DNA of 15,453 bases. Source: CAYTZO01 sp964442525. Its GTDB lineage: Bacteria; Patescibacteriota; Microgenomatia; UBA10105; UBA927. Below the pieces are notes generated by a model. That model saw nothing but the letters and a program-made list of their open reading frames with translations, made no database searches and was not told where the DNA came from. Numbering within the stretch: the stretch's first letter is position 1; the number at the start of each line of letters is the position of its first letter. Positions 1 through 6,773 of this stretch are shown here, in pieces. Made by a program: the position numbers and the translations under genes. The stretch spans positions 1 to 15,453 of the forward strand of contig CAYTZO010000018.1 in assembly GCA_964442525.1 (NCBI GenBank), written 5' to 3'.

Positions 1-29
1 AAGCCATTGATACCCACTCGAACCGGCAT
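1..29 (-). CDS. gap: Glyceraldehyde-3-phosphate dehydrogenase, N-terminal end only (runs off window)
   Basis: Read on the minus strand from the ATG at 29-27, the window edge gives MPVRVGINGF, the canonical start of the NAD-binding Rossmann fold of GAPDH (family pattern GINGFGRIGR). The enzyme oxidises glyceraldehyde-3-phosphate to 1,3-bisphosphoglycerate in cytosolic glycolysis. Only ten codons are visible, so nothing can be said about the catalytic Cys or completeness. A good sigma70-type promoter lies just upstream, which supports this start. No SD sequence is visible in the short leader. Identification rests on a short but very distinctive N-terminus. Confidence 0.8.
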
Positions 30-53
30 ATGGTTTGGCAGAAAGATTCCCTA

Positions 54-83
54 ATACTAAAGAAAGTGCCTCTCGCTTGTCAA
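54..83 (-). promoter_or_regulatory. Promoter of gap
   Basis: Minus strand: perfect -35 TTGACA (78-83), 18-bp spacer, -10 TAGTAT (54-59). The expected start near position 47 gives a leader of about 17 nt before the gap ATG. A second -10-like TATAAT lies at 114-119 but has only a poor -35 (TTCGAA), so it is at best an auxiliary promoter. Confidence 0.65.
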
Positions 84-155
84 CTATGTGAATTATCGAA
101 CAATTCGGGCCCTATTATACTCCGAAAAGGCAAATTTTCGAAATTTTCCGCCCTG

Positions 156-416
156 CTATCGGTACACCTCGTCGTGTGGGCCAATGTCGAAAAAGAGCAC
201 TTTGCTACCCTTTTCAAAGCTAAAAAGTACTCGAATACTGTGGGTCAGGGAAAACGCCCAGACGCCTGTGAGCTTGCCGCTCAAAATATGGACTTTGAGC
301 CTTGAGTCATGCGGGTTCGCTCGAAACCATTCGATTCTCTCAGAAAGCCGTTTTTGTTCCCGTTTGGATAATTTCCGAACCTGCCGGAGAAAATGAGAAG
401 AAAATTCGATGTCCAT
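156..416 (-). CDS. Type II toxin, RelE/ParE superfamily (RelE/StbE-like mRNA interferase)
   Basis: This 86-residue protein is the usual size for RelE-fold toxins, which cleave mRNA on the ribosome. Family-like features are the N-terminal helical pair (SSHFLRQVRKLSKREQKRL), the central strand segment SIRVLFSF with its conserved Arg, and the C-terminal IGPHDEVYR, matching the IGxHdEvY ending of this family with the His and Tyr used by many RelE-type RNases. It sits 6 nt after the antitoxin stop and has no SD of its own, so translation is probably coupled to the antitoxin. The assignment to the superfamily is firm. Whether it is RelE-, YafQ- or YoeB-like in cleavage preference cannot be told from sequence alone. 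Confidence 0.85.
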   Translation of the reverse strand: MDIEFSSHFLRQVRKLSKREQKRLSERIEWFRANPHDSRLKVHILSGKLTGVWAFSLTHSIRVLFSFEKGSKVLFFDIGPHDEVYR

Positions 417-422
417 GAAAGA

Positions 423-665
423 TTAGAGAACATCTAAAAGCGTTTTACCCTTTGGCAAGTTTATTGTTTTTCCTGCTCGTAATTCCTCACGAGCACTATT
501 GAGCAACTTCAGGATTGCTTCCTGTTTTAGGGCGCGCCGAAAAACATAACGGCGAATCGCTTCACGAAAGAGCTCACTTCGTGTCCGTGCCTCGCTTTGA
601 GCAACGCGATCGGCAAGTTTTAAAAGTTTTGTCGGCAAAGAAAAATTAACAACCTGTGCATCCAT
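423..665 (-). CDS. Type II antitoxin, ribbon-helix-helix (CopG/MetJ/Arc fold)
   Basis: The 80-residue protein begins with a ribbon-helix-helix DNA-binding domain. Residues about 4-11 (QVVNFSLP) form the DNA-contacting strand, followed by two helices (about 12-25 and 29-44, the latter containing TRSELFREAIRRYVFR). The C-terminal tail, ending in KGKTLLDVL, is the expected toxin-binding part. The start is fixed by a strong SD (AAAGGAG) six bases upstream of the ATG. It is first in the operon, ahead of the toxin, as is typical. It probably represses its own promoter through the tandem palindromic sites immediately upstream. Confidence 0.85.
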   Translation of the reverse strand: MDAQVVNFSLPTKLLKLADRVAQSEARTRSELFREAIRRYVFRRALKQEAILKLLNSAREELRAGKTINLPKGKTLLDVL

Positions 666-681
666 AGGCTACTCCTTTATG

Positions 682-713
682 TAAAGTTTATATAAAGTTT
701 ATATAGATGTCAA
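682..713 (-). promoter_or_regulatory. Promoter and tandem operator of the toxin-antitoxin operon
   Basis: Minus strand: -35 TTGACA at 708-713. The -10 is either TAAACT (685-690, 17-bp spacer) or TATAAA (687-692, 15-bp spacer). Over the spacer and -10 lie two head-to-tail copies of an 11-bp unit, TAAAGTTTATA (682-692 and 693-703 on the plus strand). Each copy sits in a palindrome of the form TATAAA-G-TTTATA: perfect at 691-703, one mismatch at 680-692. Paired short palindromes over the promoter are what a ribbon-helix-helix autorepressor binds, so this is the likely operator. Confidence 0.7.
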
Positions 714-1096
714 GAGATCAATAGAGAGTCGTTCAAGTTCGCCCGCGGAAAGTTTTTTGGGATCTACTTCTATCCCCCCTTTGCCGCCGCCCAGGGGGAT
801 ATCGGCGACCGCGCACTTCATTGCCATCCAAAATGCAAGCGCTTTGACCTCATCGAGGCTCACCTGCGGATGGTAGCGAATGCCGCCCTTGTACGGTCCG
901 CGGGCGTTGTTGTGTTGGACGCGAAAACCACGGAAAATACGAAGACTTCCGTCGTCCATTTTAACCGGAATAGAGACATTGAGGATTCGTTGCGGGTATT
1001 TGAGGATTTCTAGTTTTTTTTGAGGTCTTTGGTTTGGGGAAGAAATGCGGCAGCCTTTGTAAGCTGTGCCATGGCATTCTCGAAGGGATTGCTCAT
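699..1096 (-). pseudogene. gdhA: Glutamate dehydrogenase (Glu/Leu/Phe/Val dehydrogenase), frameshifted and truncated
   Basis: From the ATG at 1096 the frame reads MSNPFENAMAQLTKAAAFLP..., then hits a stop at 1010-1012 just after an A8 run (1014-1021). Shifting one base there continues as LEILKYPQRILNVSIPVKMD and then, from Met at 959, GSLRIFRGFRVQHNNARGPY, KGGIRYHP, ALAFWMAMKCAVADIPLGGGKGG. This is the unmistakable N-terminal substrate domain, with the first conserved Lys region (KGGIRYHP) and the K-C/PLGGGKGG motif. Family homology ends near LSAGELERLS (about 723). The next residues, IDLLTSI, are read from the toxin-antitoxin promoter. Normal enzymes are about 415-450 residues, so the catalytic core and NAD(P)-binding domain are absent. 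The remainder is not found to the left. A possible -10 (TATACT, 1118-1123) lies upstream. Confidence 0.85.
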
Positions 1097-1123
1097 ACTT
1101 TTAGAAACTAAGGGTCAAGTATA

Positions 1124-1819
1124 CTATGCATTTTCAAAAAAATGCCAGTAGTCGTTGGCACTGCTGAGAAGATGCGGCAGGCGGAAGAATTCACTCGTTC
1201 CGTATGCCCGCGGATAATGAGATACGCCGACCTCGGAAAACCGTGCGCCTGCTTTTTGAAGTTTGAGAATAAGCTCAAGGCAAATTGCCCCGGACCGGCT
1301 GGTAAGGTAAATGTGTTCGAGGAGTGACCGCCGGATAAGCCGAAAATCGCAGTCAACATCCCGTATGGGCGGATGAAAAACGGTCCGGAGAAAACGACTA
1401 TAGAGACTACCCATTACTCCTCGATACCAACGATCGGCCCGCTGTTTTTTGTAACCATTCACGACATCCACTTTCGCCGTTACCTTTTTCACGAGAGAGA
1501 CAATCTCCAGGGGATCGTATTGACCGTCACCGTCAGTATAAAATACCCACTCTCCTCTTGCATGACGAAACCCTTCCTGAAGGGTTCCTCCGTAACCAAG
1601 CGGCTTTGGAAAATGGAATACCCTGAGCTCGGGATGCTGACGCTTAAGCATCGTCAACACGTGCGGCGTTTCATCGGTAGAACCATTCTCTATAATAATC
1701 ACCTCAAACCTATCCGCAATACGGGGCAAAATCCAGTAAGTTTTGGTAAGTAGATACGGCAACGTTTTCCCATCGTTGAGACACGGGTAAAAAATAGAGA
1801 GACTGGAGAGCTTCCTCAT
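1124..1819 (-). CDS. GT2 glycosyltransferase, dolichol/polyprenyl-phosphate mannosyltransferase-like
   Basis: This soluble GT-A fold enzyme of 231 residues probably transfers a sugar from a nucleotide donor to a polyprenyl phosphate or glycan acceptor at the inner face of the membrane. Visible motifs are the nucleotide-binding strand IIIENGSTDET (about 41-51), the GYGGTLQEGFRHARGEW segment typical of DPM1-like enzymes (about 75-91), the metal-binding DxD site in TDGDGQYDP (95-103), and DVDCDFRLIRR further on. There is no C-terminal membrane hairpin. The start chosen is the ATG at 1819, which overlaps the upstream stop as ATGA and has GAGG about 12 nt upstream. A GTG at 1831 is possible but sits on top of that SD. 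It is the last gene of the glycan operon. Confidence 0.85.
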   Translation of the reverse strand: MRKLSSLSIFYPCLNDGKTLPYLLTKTYWILPRIADRFEVIIIENGSTDETPHVLTMLKRQHPELRVFHFPKPLGYGGTLQEGFRHARGEWVFYTDGDGQYDPLEIVSLVKKVTAKVDVVNGYKKQRADRWYRGVMGSLYSRFLRTVFHPPIRDVDCDFRLIRRSLLEHIYLTSRSGAICLELILKLQKAGARFSEVGVSHYPRAYGTSEFFRLPHLLSSANDYWHFFENA

Positions 1820-2970
1820 GAGACAAACCACCCTCTACTAAACAGAGCCAAAAATATTATTTGTAGCCCCGCGCTTATAAGAAAAAAACCGATCCTTCCC
1901 ACCGGATGCTTTTTCAACCACATTCCCAGTACTAAAAACATGGGGTAAAGGTGCAAGCCGTACCTTGGCATACCCTGGAATGTCCCCGTGAGCGTAGGGA
2001 TAAGGAGAGAAACCGCAAAAAAAACCCAGTAGGAAAACCGTATCTTTTTCCATGAATAGATGAGAAGGGTGACGTGGAACAGAACAAATGCAAACTCGCT
2101 TACTGCAATCCAGAAAATGAGGGTATTGGGACGGGTAAAGTAAAAAATTTTGAGATACCGCCACACGACTTGGAGCGGAAACGTCAGGCGGTCTTGTCCC
2201 CATATGCGCATACTCGTGAATACCCATCGATAGGTAGTAAAGAACTGTTGGACATAGAGGAGATAACCGAAAAATGCTGCGGGAATCAAAAGTATGCCAC
2301 TGCCCGGTATCGTCTTCCAGGAAAAAAGCCTTTTCAATGCGCCCCCCCACTCCCGAATGCGCCATCCAAGCCCACCGTACTCAATAAGGATAAAAAACAC
2401 AAGCGCGAGTCCATTGAGACGCGTGAGAGTTGCCAATGCGCCAGCCGCAGAGGCGAGCACCCACCGCCGCTGTCTCCCCCATAGTATCGTCAGTGAGGCA
2501 AAGAACAAAAAGAGCGCGTCGTTATAAACCGCGGTATAGAAAAATGACGTGGGGAACACAAACATTGCCGCCAATACCCAATTGGTTACGTCCGCTCTTT
2601 TCTCTATCTTTATGAGCTGAACAATTAAGAAAAGTGACACAAGAAAAGCGGCTGATGAAACGATTTGACCGCTAATAATATATCCATTGAGGAGGCGGTA
2701 AAATCCCATCAACTCATTCGTCAATCTGATAGCGAATGGATACAATGGGAAAAATGGTTGTAAATTAAAAAAATAACCGCTTTGGGCAATGGTCACGTAA
2801 TGAACGCCGTCAAAATTGGCCCATGCCCAAACCCAATACGGAAGGCCGCGGCGCATGATGGGATAGGGGGTAAATTCACCGGTCGCAGGAAGAACGAGGG
2901 ATGCAAGAGCCACAATGAGCATAAGGTAAAGTCGCCAAAAGAAAAATACTTTAACGATGCGCTTTTCCAT
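1816..2970 (-). CDS. Integral membrane mannosyltransferase, PIG-V-like (GT-C fold)
   Basis: The protein has 384 residues and roughly ten hydrophobic membrane segments. The first (about 8-27) is followed by a large external loop holding ANFDGVHYVTIAQSGY (51-66) and FFPLYP (73-78). This matches the PIG-V/GPI-mannosyltransferase II signature WDGxHY...GY...FFPLYP, whose Asp is the presumed catalytic residue of GT-C enzymes using lipid-phosphate sugars. The function would be transfer of mannose or another sugar from a polyprenyl-phosphate donor, possibly made by the neighbouring GT2 gene, onto an extracytoplasmic acceptor. It overlaps the aminotransferase gene by 20 nt and the GT2 gene by 4 nt, so all are probably co-translated. 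The exact sugar and acceptor are unknown. Confidence 0.8.
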   Translation of the reverse strand: MEKRIVKVFFFWRLYLMLIVALASLVLPATGEFTPYPIMRRGLPYWVWAWANFDGVHYVTIAQSGYFFNLQPFFPLYPFAIRLTNELMGFYRLLNGYIISGQIVSSAAFLVSLFLIVQLIKIEKRADVTNWVLAAMFVFPTSFFYTAVYNDALFLFFASLTILWGRQRRWVLASAAGALATLTRLNGLALVFFILIEYGGLGWRIREWGGALKRLFSWKTIPGSGILLIPAAFFGYLLYVQQFFTTYRWVFTSMRIWGQDRLTFPLQVVWRYLKIFYFTRPNTLIFWIAVSEFAFVLFHVTLLIYSWKKIRFSYWVFFAVSLLIPTLTGTFQGMPRYGLHLYPMFLVLGMWLKKHPVGRIGFFLISAGLQIIFLALFSRGWFVS

Positions 2971-4066
2971 AAAAATTTTTTATTGAATTAACTACCGTGT
3001 GTACTTCGCGCTGTTTCATGTATGGGTGAAACGGAAGACTCAGGATGCGTTGCGAAAGCTGTTCTGCCACGGGAAATGCGCCTCTGGGGATATTGAGAAA
3101 AGAGAATGCCGGGACAAGGTGAATGGGCTGAGGGTAGTGAATATGTGTCTCAATACCGCGCTTTGCCAGATACCGACGTAATGCTTCTCGCCGCGATACG
3201 GTAACGACAAAGAGGTGCGTCGTCGGAAGAGACCGGGAAGAAGAGGTAAGAATCTTGAGTCGGGAGGCGAGGTTTGCGCGGGCAATGGCACGCTCATAGA
3301 AGCCTCGCACGGCATAGCGTCTTTTTCGGTTCTCCTGCGCGTGTTGAAGGTACACATTGAGAACAGACGCCTGAAGTTCAGGAAGCCTGCTATGACCGGC
3401 AACAAAGGTACTCTCGTAGCGACGCCTCTCCCCATATGCTTTTGCTGCCTGTATATAGGAAGCGTATCGTTTATCTTTTGTCCATACCGCTCCCCCGTCG
3501 CCGAGTGCACCGAGATTTTTGGTCGGATAAAAAGAAAAACACCCAATCGTTCCAAGTGTCCCGACCGGTCTTCCGCGATATGTGCTGCCAAACGCCTGGG
3601 CGCAATCTTCGATGAGGGCAATAGTATATTTCCTACAAAGCGCTGAGATCTCCCCGAGGTTTCCCACCAAACCATAGAGATGGACGGCTATAACCGCTTT
3701 AGTCCTGCCTGTTATAGCTTTTTGTAAAGCGACGGGGTCCAGTTGACCGTTCTGGTCAACATCGACCGGAACCGGCGTAGCGCCACTCAGGACAACGGGG
3801 AATGCAGTCGGATAGGCATTGACAGGAAATATTACCTCGTCTTTCCTTCCAAGCTTGAGTGCACCAAGAGCAAGCAGGAGCGCGTCATGCCCCGAAGCAA
3901 CACTGGTAAGAAAGCCCGGTCCCAAAAATTTTACCAATGCCTGCTCCAGCCGTTCGTTCTCCGGACCATTGAGAAAAATTCCTTGGTCAATAACGTGGCG
4001 CAAACTGCGAAGAATTGCGGGTTTGTATGTCTGGACAGTTCGACGAACGGCATTAAAGTTAATCAC
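2951..4066 (-). CDS. DegT/DnrJ/EryC1/StrS-family sugar aminotransferase
   Basis: This 371-residue PLP enzyme is full length for the family, which transaminates keto groups on nucleotide-linked sugars using Glu or Gln. The PLP-binding segment is VASGHDALLLAL (56-67). The Asp that pairs with the pyridine nitrogen lies in IEDCAQAFGSTYRG (D154), and the Schiff-base Lys is K183 in SFYPTKNLGALGDGGA. RLPELQASVL later in the chain is the usual substrate/dimer-contact motif. It follows the RmlC-like gene with an 8-nt overlap, suggesting both act on the same dTDP- or UDP-keto sugar to make an amino sugar for the surface glycan built by the downstream transferases. Which carbon is aminated (C3 or C4) is not determined. 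Confidence 0.9.
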   Translation of the reverse strand: MINFNAVRRTVQTYKPAILRSLRHVIDQGIFLNGPENERLEQALVKFLGPGFLTSVASGHDALLLALGALKLGRKDEVIFPVNAYPTAFPVVLSGATPVPVDVDQNGQLDPVALQKAITGRTKAVIAVHLYGLVGNLGEISALCRKYTIALIEDCAQAFGSTYRGRPVGTLGTIGCFSFYPTKNLGALGDGGAVWTKDKRYASYIQAAKAYGERRRYESTFVAGHSRLPELQASVLNVYLQHAQENRKRRYAVRGFYERAIARANLASRLKILTSSSRSLPTTHLFVVTVSRREALRRYLAKRGIETHIHYPQPIHLVPAFSFLNIPRGAFPVAEQLSQRILSLPFHPYMKQREVHTVVNSIKNFYGKAHR

Positions 4067-4613
4067 GTTCGGGTTTCCAGAAATCTGCTCCTAGGGCATC
4101 CCACGGAATACGGTTTTCGTCAGGATTGTCTTTGTCAAACTGGTTATTCACGAAATAAATAATGATTCCAGTCTCATTGGAAAAATTCACCGATCCGTGT
4201 GCAACGCCTCGAGGAATGTGCAGGAACTGATGCGTACTTGCACCGAGGACAAATCTGTTGGTCATGCCCCGGGTTTTTGAGTCCTTGCGAACATCCCAAA
4301 GGCCTGCAAGAAGTTGCGACTCCTCCGGCACATACCAGATCTCATCCTGCTTGAGGTGGAGGTGCCATGCCTTAATGGAACCGGGAAATTGTGTACTCCT
4401 GTTAATCTGCCGCACAAAAAAACCAGGAACTCCTTCAGCTTCACCCCGTTCGTTTATGCGCATCATTTCGGCAAAATCTCCCTCTTCTGCCAAGACGTGG
4501 TTAATGGTAAAAATTTTGACGCCATCAATCAGTGTTTTTTTATTATATTCTTGCACGTAGACTTTTGGTCGCGTTTTTTCATCGATATCCTCAAGGGTCA
4601 GCGGTTTATCCAT
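4059..4613 (-). CDS. dTDP-4-dehydrorhamnose 3,5-epimerase-like cupin (RmlC family)
   Basis: This 184-residue cupin resembles RmlC, which epimerises C3 and C5 of dTDP-4-keto-6-deoxyglucose. Visible landmarks are RQINRSTQFPGSIKAWHLHL (68-87), equivalent to the family's RGLHYQ region with H84/H86 as candidates for the catalytic His; DEIWYVPE (90-97); IPRGVAHG (133-140); and the C-terminal NPDENRIPWDALGADFWKPE, the RmlC-type ending. The IKAWHLHLKQDEIW wording differs from classical RmlC, so a related sugar 3- or 5-epimerase, or a ketoisomerase-like role, is possible. It opens the operon with the aminotransferase. Its -10 box (TATAAT) ends 6 nt before the ATG, suggesting a leaderless mRNA. Confidence 0.75.
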   Translation of the reverse strand: MDKPLTLEDIDEKTRPKVYVQEYNKKTLIDGVKIFTINHVLAEEGDFAEMMRINERGEAEGVPGFFVRQINRSTQFPGSIKAWHLHLKQDEIWYVPEESQLLAGLWDVRKDSKTRGMTNRFVLGASTHQFLHIPRGVAHGSVNFSNETGIIIYFVNNQFDKDNPDENRIPWDALGADFWKPERD

Positions 4614-4619
4614 AGGAAA

Positions 4620-4661
4620 ATTATAACATGTTTGACAAAAAACTACCTATAGCTATAGAAT
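4620..4661. promoter_or_regulatory. Divergent promoters: glycan operon (minus) and small ORF (plus)
   Basis: Minus strand: an extended -10, TGTTATAAT (4620-4628), lies 6 nt from the ATG at 4613, so transcription should begin at or next to the start codon. No good -35 is seen. Plus strand: TTGACA (4632-4637) with -10 TATAGA (4654-4659, 16-bp spacer) or TAGAAT (4656-4661, 18-bp spacer), giving a leader of about 12-14 nt to the ATG at 4680. The two promoters are interleaved, so they could interfere with each other. Confidence 0.6.
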
Positions 4662-4679
4662 AAGCCAAACTAAACACGT

Positions 4680-4925
4680 ATGACACCGCAAAAATTCGTT
4701 AAAAAACCACCGTTGGGATATCATGTTGAAAATGCTCCAGAAAGCGAAGAGGATGGTGTTTGGAAGATTAGATCGACCCAGGGCGGGTTTGATATACTGT
4801 ATGATTCGGGCTTTTTGACTTCTCTTCTCAGGAAAAGAACATATACCCCTGAACAAAAAATTGCTGTCCGTTTACCGGACGGAAGACTTGTTATCCCGAC
4901 AGTAAAGGGAGAAAAAGCTAAGTAA
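4680..4925 (+). CDS. Small hypothetical protein (81 aa)
   Basis: I do not recognise a family. The product is soluble and fairly basic at both ends, with no Cys, no signal peptide and no membrane segment. A Gly/Asp-rich middle part (TQGGFDILYDSGFLTSLL) is followed by PEQKIAVRLPDGRLVIPTVKG, which looks like a small beta-rich fold. Support for reality is positional: it fills an otherwise empty gap, has its own sigma70-like promoter with a short leader, and ends 29 nt before the convergent flavoprotein gene. No SD is visible. It might be a conserved lineage-specific protein; there is no basis for a function. Confidence 0.55.
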   Translation: MTPQKFVKKPPLGYHVENAPESEEDGVWKIRSTQGGFDILYDSGFLTSLLRKRTYTPEQKIAVRLPDGRLVIPTVKGEKAK

Positions 4926-4954
4926 ATAATAAGTGTTCAATTCTTCTGATTTTC

Positions 4955-5668
4955 CTAGTAAAACAGCTCTGATTTGATTTGTTCTTTTGGCACGCCGGCG
5001 GCCAAAAGCTGGTTCCTCATGTCAACAACCATTTCCTTGCCGCCGCAGAGATAAAACTCGTCTTCAACCAGATTTTTTTCATTGGAAAACAGGTGATCAC
5101 CTACCCTTCCCCGGAGTCCCTGCCAGGTCGGTTGCGACTGCGAAAGCGTCAGAAAAAAATGGAAGGTTGGATGAGTTTGTGCAAGCGAGAGAAACTGCTC
5201 CTGCCAAAAAATATCTTCTTCATGCCGGAGTCCCCAATAAAGTGCAACCTCAACGCTGCCGCCTGATTCGAGATAATCCAGAAGCATGGAACGAAAAGGC
5301 GCCACACCCGTCCCGGTAGCTACCAGTATTTTTTTCCTCGGACTGGTTTTATCCAGGACAAAAATACCCAATGGGCCCATAAAGCTCATGCTATCCCCTA
5401 CTTTTGCCTGAACGGTCCACTGGGAATACGGTCCCATGGGGCTTACGTCATGGGCAACGGTAATCGAGTTTTTCTCTGAAGGCGGCGAGGCAATGGACAT
5501 ATTGCGGTTAACCCCCGGAGCTACATGGAGCATCACGGTTTGGCCGGCAAGAAAGCCCATCTCCTTCGGCTCAACAAGATCAAACCGCTTGAGATACACC
5601 TTGCTGCTTACCTTCTCAAGATATCCCAATTTCGTCTTGAATAATTGTGGCTTGGGGAGATCGATCAT
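4955..5668 (-). CDS. Ferredoxin-NADP reductase-like FAD/NAD(P)-binding oxidoreductase
   Basis: The 237-residue protein has the two-domain layout of the ferredoxin-NADP reductase superfamily. An FAD-binding barrel contains RNMSIASPP (55-63), corresponding to RxYSxxS with Met in place of the Tyr that usually stacks on the flavin. An NAD(P)-binding domain has ATGTGVAPFRSML (117-129) and YLCGGKEMVVDM (206-217). It moves electrons between NAD(P)H and a protein partner in the cytosol; the partner is unknown and no 2Fe-2S domain is attached. The ATG at 5668 lies 11 nt after the trxB stop and is preferred over an in-frame GTG at 5701 that would overlap trxB. The position suggests co-expression with thioredoxin reductase. 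Confidence 0.8.
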   Translation of the reverse strand: MIDLPKPQLFKTKLGYLEKVSSKVYLKRFDLVEPKEMGFLAGQTVMLHVAPGVNRNMSIASPPSEKNSITVAHDVSPMGPYSQWTVQAKVGDSMSFMGPLGIFVLDKTSPRKKILVATGTGVAPFRSMLLDYLESGGSVEVALYWGLRHEEDIFWQEQFLSLAQTHPTFHFFLTLSQSQPTWQGLRGRVGDHLFSNEKNLVEDEFYLCGGKEMVVDMRNQLLAAGVPKEQIKSELFY

Positions 5669-5679
5669 GATGAATGCGA

Positions 5680-6687
5680 TTAGTTGCCGTCTGAAAACCA
5701 CTTTGCCACATCAAGCGCCGCCATACAGCCAAAACTTGCGGCAGTAATGGCCTGCTTGTAACGGGCATCATGAATGTCGCCGGCGGTAAAAATGCCGGGG
5801 ACATTGGTTTTGGTGGAATACATGATGACGCCGTTTTGGTCGCGCTCCTCAAGGCGTCTGACGTAGCCGCGGCTATCCAGATCAAGGCCCTGAAATTTCT
5901 GCGTATTGGGAATGAGGCCGATCGCGACAAACACGCCGGAGCGCGGAAGAATCCACTGATTACCGTCTTTCCGGGTCCCGCCAAACTGTGCAATGAGTTC
6001 ATCCAGGGTTTTTACTCCTTGCTTAGGAGCAACGCTCGTCGTTTCCAAAACAAGACCGGTGAGCGAATTTTCTCCAAGAACGTCGACAACGCGCGTATTG
6101 TAGAGATAGCGGACGTTTTTTCTGGCTTTTACTTTATCGATCATCGCCTGTTGGGCACGGAACTCATCTCTCCGGTGAATGAGGATGACGTCCGGGCTCA
6201 CGTTGGCAATAACCTGCGTTTCTTCCATGGCACTATCGCCGCCTCCCACGACGGCGACCGGCTTTCCCCGAAAGAAAAAGGCATCGCAGGGCGCGCAGCT
6301 AGAAACGCCGTGTCCCCGCAGTCGTTCTTCATTGGGTACCCCAAGCCAACGGGTGTCCGCGCCGGTAGCGACAATCACGGCATTGCCCTGAAACGTTTTA
6401 TCTTCCGCGATGACGGTAAAGGGTCTTGTGCCTGTCTGAAGTCCCGTCATATCAAGCTCAAACACCTCAACGCCCAAATTTTCCGCCTGTTCACGCATTT
6501 TTTTCATGAGTTCGGGTCCGGTGATTTTGATAAATCCCGGGAAGTTTTCGACATCGGTCGTGAGCATAAGTTGCCCACCCCATTTCCGTCCGGCAATAAG
6601 AACGACACGGAAACCAAACCGGGCAAGATAAATTGCCGCAGTCAGACCGGCTGGCCCTGAACCTAAAATAACGACATCGTACGGCAT
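5680..6687 (-). CDS. trxB: Thioredoxin-disulfide reductase
   Basis: This 335-residue flavoprotein reduces thioredoxin with NADPH. In order: FAD-binding GSGPAGLTAA (9-18), redox-active CAPC (131-134) within the usual C-A-x-C-D context, NADPH-domain GGGDSAMEE (148-156), HRRDEFRA (171-178), which contacts the NADPH phosphate in this family, and FAD-binding GIFTAGDIHD plus YKQAITAASFGCMAALD near the end. An extra stretch of about 25 residues (around 215-245) precedes GVFVAIG relative to the short bacterial enzymes. The start MPYDVVILGSG (ATG at 6687) is chosen over an upstream in-frame start at 6711 because it begins right at the Rossmann strand. It follows trxA by 86 bp with no convincing promoter of its own. 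Confidence 0.93.
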   Translation of the reverse strand: MPYDVVILGSGPAGLTAAIYLARFGFRVVLIAGRKWGGQLMLTTDVENFPGFIKITGPELMKKMREQAENLGVEVFELDMTGLQTGTRPFTVIAEDKTFQGNAVIVATGADTRWLGVPNEERLRGHGVSSCAPCDAFFFRGKPVAVVGGGDSAMEETQVIANVSPDVILIHRRDEFRAQQAMIDKVKARKNVRYLYNTRVVDVLGENSLTGLVLETTSVAPKQGVKTLDELIAQFGGTRKDGNQWILPRSGVFVAIGLIPNTQKFQGLDLDSRGYVRRLEERDQNGVIMYSTKTNVPGIFTAGDIHDARYKQAITAASFGCMAALDVAKWFSDGN

Positions 6688-6773
6688 AATATCAGTGTAG
6701 CAACGGAACAATTTAGCAGTTTATCAAAAAACCCAGGCCAATTGTTACATGATTACATTGTTAAACGAAAAAG

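Noticed and set aside
121..140. CGAAAA/TTTTCG hairpin after the toxin gene as a terminator
   Set aside because: Only six pairs, weak, and no T-run follows in the transcribed direction.
1128..1145. Hairpin GCATTTT/AAAATGC at the end of the GT2 gene as an intrinsic terminator
   Set aside because: The stem is almost all A-T, lies within the last codons, and is not followed by a T-run on the minus strand.
5770..6660. 296-codon open frame on the plus strand
   Set aside because: It lies wholly antisense to trxB, whose motifs are unambiguous, and its own translation shows no recognisable domain.
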